From: Gammaproteobacteria bacterium
Lineage (GTDB): Bacteria > Pseudomonadota > Gammaproteobacteria > Steroidobacterales > Woeseiaceae
Reading direction: 5' to 3'
Assembly: GCA_029863125.1 (NCBI GenBank)
Contig: JAOTWB010000008.1
Coordinates: forward strand, 1 to 64,000
DNA length: 64,000 nucleotides
The first letter of the stretch is position 1. Every line of letters starts with the position of its first letter. The translations under genes were made by a program, and so were the position numbers. Positions 53,907 to 61,584 of the stretch are shown here, in pieces. The notes under the pieces are model-generated. The model saw only the letters and a list, made by a program, of their open reading frames with translations, ran no database searches and had not been told where the DNA came from.

Positions 53907-54710
53907 ATGGACCTCAAATCGTTGATCGAACCCGTCGTCGCGTTGGCTGAGGATGCTGGCCTTGCGATTCTCGAAGTCTACTCGTCCGACTTTGAGGTGC
54001 AAAGCAAAGCCGATGAATCGCCTTTAACCCAGGCTGATCTCGCGTCTCATCATCGTATCATTGCGGGCCTTCAGCGGCTGACGCCCGACCTGCCCATTAT
54101 CTCCGAAGAATCCGGCCTGCCGGATTTCGAGGAGCGTCGGCAGTGGTTCCGCTACTGGCTGATCGATCCGCTTGACGGCACCAAGGAATTCGTCAGCCGA
54201 AACGGCGAGTTCACGGTTAACATCGCACTGATCGAGAAAAACCGGCCGGTGTTCGGCGTCGTGCACGTCCCGGTGTACGGCAAGACGTATATAGGCTGCG
54301 AGGGCGTCGGCGCAATTCTACGCGACGGCCATCAGCCGCCACAGACGATCAGGGTTGCTGCCGAGAGCCGGGAGCCGGTCCGGGTGGTTGGCAGCCGCTC
54401 GCACCGCGGTGCAAGCCTCGACGCCTATCTTGCGGCACTCGGCCCGCATGACATGGTGCCCATGGGCAGCTCGCTGAAGTTTTGCGTGGTCGCTGAAGGC
54501 GGCGCCGATCTCTATCCGCGGCTCGGGCCAACGTCGGAATGGGACACGGCAGCGGCTCAGGCCGTCGTCGAGCAAGCCGGTGGGCGCGTCGTGACGCTCG
54601 ATGGAAAAGCAATGACCTACAACGCAAAGCCCGACATTCTGAACCCGCATTTCTTCGTTATTGGCGCTTCCGACCGGGACTGGTTGGCGCTGTTAGGCGA
54701 CAGCGAGTAG
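53907..54710 (+). CDS. cysQ: 3'(2'),5'-bisphosphate nucleotidase CysQ
   Basis: Hydrolyses PAP to AMP in sulfur metabolism. The 267-residue inositol-monophosphatase-fold enzyme starts MDLKSLIEPVVALAEDAG. The metal motifs are SEESGLPDFEERRQWFRYWL, IDPLDGTKEFV and EWDTAAAQAVVEQAGG. The ATG at 53907 has AGGAAAAAT upstream. A longer frame to 53805 is rejected because its extra N-terminus has no homology. Followed 10 bp later by the small DUF465 gene. Confidence 0.95.
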   Translation: MDLKSLIEPVVALAEDAGLAILEVYSSDFEVQSKADESPLTQADLASHHRIIAGLQRLTPDLPIISEESGLPDFEERRQWFRYWLIDPLDGTKEFVSRNGEFTVNIALIEKNRPVFGVVHVPVYGKTYIGCEGVGAILRDGHQPPQTIRVAAESREPVRVVGSRSHRGASLDAYLAALGPHDMVPMGSSLKFCVVAEGGADLYPRLGPTSEWDTAAAQAVVEQAGGRVVTLDGKAMTYNAKPDILNPHFFVIGASDRDWLALLGDSE

Positions 54711-54719
54711 CATGACCAA

Positions 54720-54935
54720 ATGGCCGACAAGATCGACACGGAATCGTTTAAGCAGCTCGAGCGATTGCGTGAGCTGCGCGTCAGTCACAGGGATCTCGAT
54801 TACCTGATTGACCGTTTGCAGGAAGACCCCATGGTCGATCAGCTGCGTATTCGGCGCCTCAAGAAACGCAAGCTGCTGCTGAAGGACATGATCACGGCTC
54901 TCGAGAGCGAACTGATACCGGACCTTGACGCCTGA
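54720..54935 (+). CDS. YdcH/DUF465-family small protein
   Basis: A 71-residue, mostly helical and charged protein. It contains the DUF465 pattern of an antiparallel hairpin: FKQLERLRELRVSHRDLDYL and LRIRRLKKRKLLLKDMITAL. Family members are widespread in Proteobacteria, with no established function. It lies 10 bp after cysQ and convergent with the P-type ATPase end (7 bp). Confidence 0.9.
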   Translation: MADKIDTESFKQLERLRELRVSHRDLDYLIDRLQEDPMVDQLRIRRLKKRKLLLKDMITALESELIPDLDA

Positions 54936-54941
54936 AAACTG

Positions 54942-57164
54942 TCACAGCGTCGCGTTTCGCAGGCGCAGCGCGTTAGCAATAACCGACACCGAGCTCATAC
55001 TCATTGCTGCGGCCGCAATCATGGGGCTCAGCAGCAGGCCGAAAAACGGATACAGGATTCCGGCGGCTATCGGCACGCCCGCCGTGTTGTAAGCAAACGC
55101 AAAAAACAGGTTTTGCCGGATGTTCCGCATCGTAGCCTTGCTCAGCGAGCGCGCCCTGGCCACTCCCAGCAGATCGCCGCGGACAAGGGTCACTCCGGCG
55201 CTTTGCATCGCGACATCCGTTCCTGTGCCCATCGCAACCCCGACATCGGCCTGCGCCAGCGCCGGCGCGTCATTGATCCCGTCGCCCGCCATCGCCACGA
55301 CCGAACCTCGGGACTGCAGCTCGCGTACCACAGAAATTTTGTCTTCGGGCGTGACGTCGGCATGTATCTCATCGATACCGATCTTTCGCGCCACCGCTCG
55401 CGCTGTTGCGGCGCTGTCGCCGGTCAGCATTACGACACGAAGGCCAGAGCGATGCAGCTGTTCGATCGCTTGTGGCGTCGTTGCCTTGATGGGATCCGCG
55501 ACGCCAAGAAGTCCGGCAGCCTTGCCGTTCACCGCAACAAACATCACGGTCTGCCCTTCCTGCCGACAAGCCTCTGCCCTTGTGGCGAGTTCGGGGTCGT
55601 CAGCACCAAGCGACTTCATTAACCTTTCATTACCCACTGCGACCGTCTTCCCCGCAACAGTCGCTTGCGCACCCTGCCCCGTGATCGACTCGAAATTTTG
55701 CTGCGCATGCAGGGGCAACGAACGCTTGTTCGAAGCGGCCACAATTGCGGCTGCCAGCGGGTGTTCGCTCGCGACTTCGACCGACGCTGCCAGCGACAGC
55801 AACGATCCTTCGTCGAACCCCCCGAACGGATCGACCGTTACGAGCTCAGGACGGCCCTCTGTCAGCGTGCCCGTTTTATCGACCACGATCGTGTCTACTT
55901 TCTCGAAGGTTTCCAGCGCCTCTGCGTTCTTGATCAGAATGCCGTTCTGTGCGCCGCGGCCGGTCCCCACCATGATCGACATCGGTGTCGCGAGGCCCAG
56001 TGCGCATGGGCAGGCAATGATGAGTACGGCTACGGCGTTGACTATCGCATAGGCCATTGCCGGCTGCGGACCGAGCCACGCCCAGACAAGAAACGTTATG
56101 ACGGCGACGGTGACGACCGCCGGCACGAACCAGGCGGCAACCAAATCCGCCAGACGCTGAATGGGTGCACGACTGCGTTGCGCCTCCGCGACCATTTTCA
56201 CGATCTGCGACAACAGCGTGTCGTCACCGACGTTGGTAGCCAACATCACAAACCCGCCGGTGCCATTGACAGTGCCGCCGACAACCGTATCGCCCGCTTG
56301 TTTTGCGACGGGAATTGGCTCGCCGCTGATCATCGACTCGTCAACATTACTGCTGCCTTCAGCAACGGTTCCATCGACAGGGATTTTCTCGCCGGGCCGA
56401 ACTCGAAGACGATCGCCCGTCGCGACGTCGTCCAGCGATACCTCTTCTTCCGTTCCGTCAGTACGGATACGATTTGCGGTGGGCGGTGCGAGTTCGAGCA
56501 AAGCCCGGATAGCACCCGAGGTCTGGCTACGGGCGCGCAGTTCCAGAACCTGGCCAAGCAATACCAGGGTTGTAATTACTGCCGCCGCCTCATAATACAC
56601 GGCAACCTCACCCGCCATGTTGCGAAACGCTTCGGGAAAGACGCCGGGGACCACCGTTGCTACGAGTGAATAAATAAATGCAACGCCGACACCGAGCGCG
56701 ATCAGCGTAAACATATTGAGGTTCATCGAACGTATCGAATTGGCACCGCGCACGAAGAACGGCCAGCCACCCCACAAGACGACCGGGGCCGCCAAAGCGA
56801 GCTGCAGCCATGGCGCCCAATCGGCTGGCACGAGGTGCATGAGCGGCTGCCCCGGAATCAGATCGCCCATCGCATAGACAAACAAAGGCAACGTTAGCGC
56901 GGCGCTGACCCAGAATCTCCGCGTCATGTCGTCCAGTTCGGACGTATCTTCTTCGCCGGCCACGATTCCTGCGGGTTCGAGCGCCATGCCGCAAATGGGG
57001 CAGCCCGAGTTTCGGACATCCCGAACCTCGGGATGCATCGGGCAGGTATAAACGGTGCCACTGTAATCGGCGGGCACAAGATCGTAATCGCCGCTTGGCA
57101 CGGGCGCCGTGGCATCGTGCCCGCCGTGACAGCAAGCATGATCGTTGGATTCGTGTGTTTTCAT
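54942..57164 (-). CDS. P1B-type heavy-metal (copper) translocating ATPase
   Basis: A 740-residue P1B ATPase from ATG 57164. It exports Cu(I) or Ag(I) from the cytoplasm. The usual GMTCxxC domain is absent. Instead there is a His/Cys-rich start ([12 protein letters not shown]) and a heavy-metal-binding [10 protein letters not shown]...[10 protein letters not shown] domain. Transmembrane motif [11 protein letters not shown] gives copper-type specificity. [12 protein letters not shown] (phosphorylated Asp), [10 protein letters not shown] and [17 protein letters not shown] are intact. The final IAANALRLR is the normal end of the CopA/SilP group. Confidence 0.93.
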   Translation of the reverse strand: MKTHESNDHACCHGGHDATAPVPSGDYDLVPADYSGTVYTCPMHPEVRDVRNSGCPICGMALEPAGIVAGEEDTSELDDMTRRFWVSAALTLPLFVYAMGDLIPGQPLMHLVPADWAPWLQLALAAPVVLWGGWPFFVRGANSIRSMNLNMFTLIALGVGVAFIYSLVATVVPGVFPEAFRNMAGEVAVYYEAAAVITTLVLLGQVLELRARSQTSGAIRALLELAPPTANRIRTDGTEEEVSLDDVATGDRLRVRPGEKIPVDGTVAEGSSNVDESMISGEPIPVAKQAGDTVVGGTVNGTGGFVMLATNVGDDTLLSQIVKMVAEAQRSRAPIQRLADLVAAWFVPAVVTVAVITFLVWAWLGPQPAMAYAIVNAVAVLIIACPCALGLATPMSIMVGTGRGAQNGILIKNAEALETFEKVDTIVVDKTGTLTEGRPELVTVDPFGGFDEGSLLSLAASVEVASEHPLAAAIVAASNKRSLPLHAQQNFESITGQGAQATVAGKTVAVGNERLMKSLGADDPELATRAEACRQEGQTVMFVAVNGKAAGLLGVADPIKATTPQAIEQLHRSGLRVVMLTGDSAATARAVARKIGIDEIHADVTPEDKISVVRELQSRGSVVAMAGDGINDAPALAQADVGVAMGTGTDVAMQSAGVTLVRGDLLGVARARSLSKATMRNIRQNLFFAFAYNTAGVPIAAGILYPFFGLLLSPMIAAAAMSMSSVSVIANALRLRNATL

Positions 57165-57221
57165 TTTAACTCTGCCTTTACTACTCGCTTGTCGGAATTT
57201 ACGTATTTCACCAACCTTTAT

Positions 57222-57237
57222 ATTAGCATATCCTAAT
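57222..57237. promoter_or_regulatory. Inverted repeat in the ATPase/oxidase divergent promoter region
   Basis: ATTAG, six bases, CTAAT (57222-57237) forms an inverted repeat in the AT-rich 147-bp gap between the divergent ATPase and multicopper oxidase genes. It is the size and composition of operators of ArsR/SmtB-like repressors. No typical MerR/CueR operator (19-bp spaced dyad) is visible. The cognate regulator is not in the window. Confidence 0.4.
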
Positions 57238-57311
57238 TTACTGATGAGAAGTGTTTCCCCGTGGCAAAACAGAAGGAGCCGGCGGTGTGTGGTCGGCTCT
57301 TGGGCGTGAAT

Positions 57312-59801
57312 ATGAACACGATTGCAGCAAATATACATCCCGATAAAGCAAGGCTTTCAATCCTGGCGTGCCTCATTAGTGCGTTTTTCGTTTCAGGCTG
57401 CGGCGGTGGCGGATCTGCTACCACGTCTCCGGGCGCCATTCCCGATCTCCCTCCCAGCCCTCAGCTCATCACGGGACAGGCCCTCAAGGGACCGATGCAT
57501 GATTCCGTCGTGGAGATACTGGGGCCGGCGGGTCACGTACTGGCCACGGGCCAGGTTCAGAATGGCAACTTCGAACTGTCGGCTGCTATCGCGGCGCATC
57601 CTTACATCGAGATCAGAGCACGCGGTGGCTATTTTACGGATGAGGCCACCGGCTTGCGCGTCGATGTCCCATCCAACCAGGGGTTGCACGCCATGCTCGC
57701 AGCGTCGGATTTCCAAACCCGCGCCGGCCAGGTGATGCTAACGCCGGAAACTACCGTCGTCACAGGCATGGTCAGGCAATCAATGCAGGCCGGCAGCGAC
57801 CTCGCTACCTCGATGAATCAGGCCAGGGAAATTTTTGAACAACAGTTTATCGGCGATTCCAGGCCACCGGGTATTGCCGCCGACATGGATGTCATGGCGC
57901 ATTTCGGCATGCCGCTGACGCCCGCGACCATGCAGGATGCGCTTGCCTGGCAACGGGCCCGGACATTCTCTCATTACGCACGAGAAATGGGCCTGGCGCC
58001 TGAGTCAATATTTCAACTCATGGACGCGCTGGCCCTCGATATGCACGATTCTCTGCTCGATGGCCGCGCGGCCGGCGATCCGATCTCGTTCCCACATGCG
58101 ACCGGTGGTGTTTTCGACATGACGACGCAAGACCACGGGTTGCGATTCTCACAGGCGCGCGCAGGCCTGTTGCACAGCGACCTGTCGATGGTTTTTAACG
58201 GTGAAGCCTCGACTGACTTTCGACATCACCTGGAATTGACGTCCCTGGATCTGGCACCGTTCGACATGCTGCACGATCAACACAGCCAAGGCATTTCGAC
58301 GACGGCTGAAAACCTGTTGGCTGAAAACTTGCCGGAGTTTCAGCACTTGCCCGTGCTGTCTGATGAGGACGGTGATTCCCAAAACGCCGAGGGTCACTAC
58401 ACGCTGCGCGCGGTATCGAACGTGGACGTCACTATCCAGGCCCCGGGGACAAGTTGGGTCACTCCCATGTACCGCTACAACGGCATGCAGCTCCCACCGA
58501 TCATAAGCGCCAAGCGTGGTGACGAAATGTTCCTGACGCTGGTTAATGAACTTGCTGACATGACAACCATCCATTGGCACGGCTCCAAGGTGCCGGCAGC
58601 CGAGGACGGTGGCCCGACAGAGCCCGTCAGCCCGAATGCTGCAAGAATGTACCACTTCACTCTCAATCAACCGTCAGGCTCATTGTGGTTCCATCCGCAT
58701 CCGCACGGACAAACAGCCGAGCAGGTCTACCGTGGCCTTGCTGGTGTGCTGCTGTTATCTGACGACGTCGACGACGAATTACGTCAGGGCAGCATGGTGC
58801 CGGCGATTCAGCATGACATCCCGATCCTGGTGCAGGACCGGCTATTCGACGCCGAAACGTCGGGAGTTCGTCAACTGAGTTATTCCGCTGACCATATGTC
58901 GGGGTTTGGAATGATGGGTGGCGTCATATTGGTAAACGGAGTCGAACTACCCAGACTCAATGTGGAAACCCGGCAGTACACCTTGCGTCTCTACAACGCG
59001 TCCAACAGCCGTACATATGACTTTGCGTTCAGTGACGGACGAATGTTTAACATAGTCGGGAGTGATGGCGGATGGTTGCCGCAGCCGATCCAGGCGAACA
59101 ACATCGTTTTAAGCGCTGGCGAGCGTGCTGCCATCGTCGTGAATTTCGCAGCGGACCAACCGGGCAATCGGGTGATGCTCGTGAGCCAACCGTTCATGGG
59201 TGGCGCCGCGACGGGTATGACGCAATTCCAGTCGACCGAGCAACAAGGTGGCATGGGTGGCGGACACCATAGTGGCGGACATGGCTCGGAACCGAAAGTC
59301 CCAGGCGAAGGCGCGGATATCATGCGCTTCGACGTTACCGTCGATGCTGTCGACACTGTTCAACTATACGAACGCCTTCCGGAAGCCGCTGAAATCTGGT
59401 CTCGGTTAGAAGAACAAGCCGCGACCGTGGAGCGCTCATTCATCATGTCCTGGTCGCATGAACCCGGACAATTTCTGATCAACGGCAAGCAATACTCGGA
59501 AGATCGTGTCGATGAGCAGGTGGAACCCGGTGCTACAGAAATATGGGAGATCACCAATATCTCACCCGTTCCGCATCCGTTTCATCCACATGCAATTCAA
59601 TGGCAGGTGCTGGACCGAAACGGTAGTCAGCCCACGGGCGTCGAGCAAGGCTGGAAAGACACCGTGCTGGTGAAACCCGGCGAGCGTGTGCGAATTATCG
59701 GTCGCTTCGAGCCGGTCAACGTTGGTAAGTACGTCTATCACTGCCACATCCTCGAGCATGAGGACGCCGGTATGATGGGTCTGTTCGAAGTTATGCCCTG
59801 A
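57312..59801 (+). CDS. Multicopper oxidase lipoprotein with a large extra N-terminal region
   Basis: An 829-residue exported oxidase. The lipobox VSGC (Cys30) after [14 protein letters not shown], plus a run of four Gly, marks a lipoprotein. Residues about 50-370 form an extra region, starting [17 protein letters not shown], like a carboxypeptidase-regulatory domain, then helical. The oxidase core (about 380-829) has IHWHG (420-424), HPHPHG (461-466), HPFHPHA (about 755) and [14 protein letters not shown] (Cys811), the type 1, 2 and 3 copper ligands. A His/Gly/Met-rich loop ([16 protein letters not shown]) may bind metal. Likely cuprous oxidase in the periplasm, by analogy with CueO/CotA. Confidence 0.88.
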   Translation: MNTIAANIHPDKARLSILACLISAFFVSGCGGGGSATTSPGAIPDLPPSPQLITGQALKGPMHDSVVEILGPAGHVLATGQVQNGNFELSAAIAAHPYIEIRARGGYFTDEATGLRVDVPSNQGLHAMLAASDFQTRAGQVMLTPETTVVTGMVRQSMQAGSDLATSMNQAREIFEQQFIGDSRPPGIAADMDVMAHFGMPLTPATMQDALAWQRARTFSHYAREMGLAPESIFQLMDALALDMHDSLLDGRAAGDPISFPHATGGVFDMTTQDHGLRFSQARAGLLHSDLSMVFNGEASTDFRHHLELTSLDLAPFDMLHDQHSQGISTTAENLLAENLPEFQHLPVLSDEDGDSQNAEGHYTLRAVSNVDVTIQAPGTSWVTPMYRYNGMQLPPIISAKRGDEMFLTLVNELADMTTIHWHGSKVPAAEDGGPTEPVSPNAARMYHFTLNQPSGSLWFHPHPHGQTAEQVYRGLAGVLLLSDDVDDELRQGSMVPAIQHDIPILVQDRLFDAETSGVRQLSYSADHMSGFGMMGGVILVNGVELPRLNVETRQYTLRLYNASNSRTYDFAFSDGRMFNIVGSDGGWLPQPIQANNIVLSAGERAAIVVNFAADQPGNRVMLVSQPFMGGAATGMTQFQSTEQQGGMGGGHHSGGHGSEPKVPGEGADIMRFDVTVDAVDTVQLYERLPEAAEIWSRLEEQAATVERSFIMSWSHEPGQFLINGKQYSEDRVDEQVEPGATEIWEITNISPVPHPFHPHAIQWQVLDRNGSQPTGVEQGWKDTVLVKPGERVRIIGRFEPVNVGKYVYHCHILEHEDAGMMGLFEVMP

Positions 59802-59844
59802 ATATTAAGGGGTGTATCCTATCGCCTTTGGCGGGAGGTCGATC

Positions 59845-60114
59845 ATGAACCTGAATGCGAAGAGTCTGGCAATGTCGTTTGCCATCGCAACTGCCGTTTT
59901 GTGGGTCGCTTGCAGCCTGTTGGTTGCGGTGCTACCCGGCCCGATGATGGCGATGACCGCACATATGTTCCACAGCGATTTGACCGGCTTTAGCTGGACA
60001 CTGACATGGACTGGGTTTTTTATTGGTCTCGTCGCGTGGACGCTCTGGGCTGCTGTAGCGGGCTGGCTAATTGCTTTGATGTACAACCGTTTCACCTCGT
60101 CATTCATGACCTGA
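59845..60114 (+). CDS. DUF5676-like small membrane protein
   Basis: An 89-residue protein with two transmembrane helices (about residues 9-31 and 52-82): SFAIATAVLWVACSLLVAV and FIGLVAWTLWAAVAGWLIAL, ending with RFTSSF. The pattern MNLNAKSLAMSFAIATAVLW agrees with DUF5676-type proteins, often found beside metal-resistance genes. Function unknown. The ATG at 59845 has GGGAGG upstream. It is 43 bp after the oxidase gene, so likely cotranscribed. Confidence 0.8.
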   Translation: MNLNAKSLAMSFAIATAVLWVACSLLVAVLPGPMMAMTAHMFHSDLTGFSWTLTWTGFFIGLVAWTLWAAVAGWLIALMYNRFTSSFMT

Positions 60115-60281
60115 GTCAACAGGTCGGACATGACGTATTGGTGCCGGAATGACTCAAGATCCGGCATCGGAGAATACGACCAGGATCGGTGACGGCGTTA
60201 TCGTCAGCGGCACGAGCATTAACGACTGGGCCGCCGTCACACTGCGCGCCAGTGTCTCGCAGTACTGGACACCGAGCTCCG

Positions 60282-60806
60282 TCAGTGTTTGTGCTCCTGA
60301 GTTTTGGCCTTGACCGCTCGCGACGAGCTGTGGGTATGCAGCACTTTCCACGCCCCATCGATGGAGCGGAACACAAACGTTTCGTAGCCGCGGTTGTGAA
60401 TACGTCGACCGTCACGCTTCAATGTAGCGATGACCTCAACATCAGCAATGGCCCACGCGAAGTCACCCTCTGTATGGGTTTCAATGTTAGACAGCGTTAG
60501 TTCGAAGTCTTCCAACGCGTCGCCCTCGGGTTCGACGTGATGCTCGATGAGATCGTTGAGACCCTCATTTTGCCCGCCACTCTCAATATAACGTGCGCCC
60601 TCAAAATCTAGGAAATGCTCGCGAAACGGTGCTCCGTCCGCTTGTTTCCAGCCTTGTTCGATAGCTTTGACGATCGCGACGATCGATGCGTCCGGGTCAT
60701 TTTCGGCGCAGGCGATGGGCGACACTAGAACCAGGACAATCAACATCATCCAATGTCGAGCGAGCCCTGCGGCGCCCCGGGTCGGTTGGCTTTTAAATAC
60801 GTTCAC
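60282..60806 (-). CDS. Secreted NTF2-like (SnoaL/DUF4440-type) protein
   Basis: A 174-residue exported protein with a signal peptide ending LVSPIACAEND. The NTF2-like fold is visible in VAIVKAIEQGWKQADGAPFREHFLD, the central GLNDLIEHHVEPEGDALEDFELTL and the WAIADVEVIATLKRDGRRIHNRGYETFVFR sheet, ending AWKVLHTHSS. Such small domains bind ligands or act as enzymes, and no activity can be assigned. His residues near the end (HTHSS and EHKH) may bind metal. Next to a metal resistance region but on the opposite strand to the oxidase gene. Confidence 0.75.
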   Translation of the reverse strand: MNVFKSQPTRGAAGLARHWMMLIVLVLVSPIACAENDPDASIVAIVKAIEQGWKQADGAPFREHFLDFEGARYIESGGQNEGLNDLIEHHVEPEGDALEDFELTLSNIETHTEGDFAWAIADVEVIATLKRDGRRIHNRGYETFVFRSIDGAWKVLHTHSSSRAVKAKTQEHKH

Positions 60807-60930
60807 TGCGTACTCCCTATGTCATTTTTCGGCGCCGCGGATTGCCGAAATCTGGATCGCTGCTCACTTTGGCAGCAATTGTGCTTATACAACGATGATT
60901 TTTGGCCACACCCACGACATCGTCAAGATC

Positions 60931-61584
60931 TTAGTGCTGATGGTCCGAGTGATCCTCTTCAGGTTCCTGGCTAATCGCAACCTCCGGTGGGTCATGTGGA
61001 TGGGTACTGTGATCATCCAAAACCGCATCTACATTCTCGTGACCCGCATCGTCGTCGGCCGCCGCATGGTGACCCATGCCGCCGGCTCGCGCCAGCATCG
61101 CCTGATAATCCTCCGCGTCCATTTCGGGGAGCATCGTCATGAATGCCACCATTGGCCATAGAGCATTATCATCGTGGGTAGCGCCCCAGGCCGGCATGCC
61201 GGTCATCTTGATGCCGTGTTTCGTGACCCAAAAAAGTTCAGCTGGCGTCAATTCTATCGCGGCTTCGGCGAGATCCGGTGCCGATGGGTTCAGACCCTGC
61301 CCTATCGCTTCTGGTTCCTGCCCCGGCGCACCGTGGCAACCCGTGCACATGGCATCAAAATCGTTAACACCTGCCAGCGCCATCGCGTCGTCGCCCAAGT
61401 CCGGTACTAGAATCCCTTTTGCGCGCCGTTTGACTGACGCATCGGACGTTGTCGACAACAACCAGTCAACGATACCGCTGTGCGGTGCACTGGCGCTGAC
61501 GTCGTACAAGCCGGAATAGGCGAATCCGACCATCAGAATCGCAGCAATCGCCAGTAGAGGAACAACAACCTTTAGGGATTTCAT
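60931..61584 (-). CDS. Mono-heme c-type cytochrome with histidine-rich C-terminal tail
   Basis: A 217-residue periplasmic cytochrome. The N-terminal helix (about 4-24, a membrane anchor or uncleaved signal) is followed by the heme site AMCTGCHGAPGQE (Cys80, Cys83, His84). The distal Met is probably in HGIKMTGMPAWGATHDD. Residues about 170-217 are unusually His/Asp/Glu-rich (GGMGHHAAADDDAGHENVD, then DDHSTHPHDPPE and EEDHSDHQH), a probable metal-binding tail. Its start overlaps the pump stop by 4 bp, so it belongs to the efflux operon. Confidence 0.88.
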   Translation of the reverse strand: MKSLKVVVPLLAIAAILMVGFAYSGLYDVSASAPHSGIVDWLLSTTSDASVKRRAKGILVPDLGDDAMALAGVNDFDAMCTGCHGAPGQEPEAIGQGLNPSAPDLAEAAIELTPAELFWVTKHGIKMTGMPAWGATHDDNALWPMVAFMTMLPEMDAEDYQAMLARAGGMGHHAAADDDAGHENVDAVLDDHSTHPHDPPEVAISQEPEEDHSDHQH

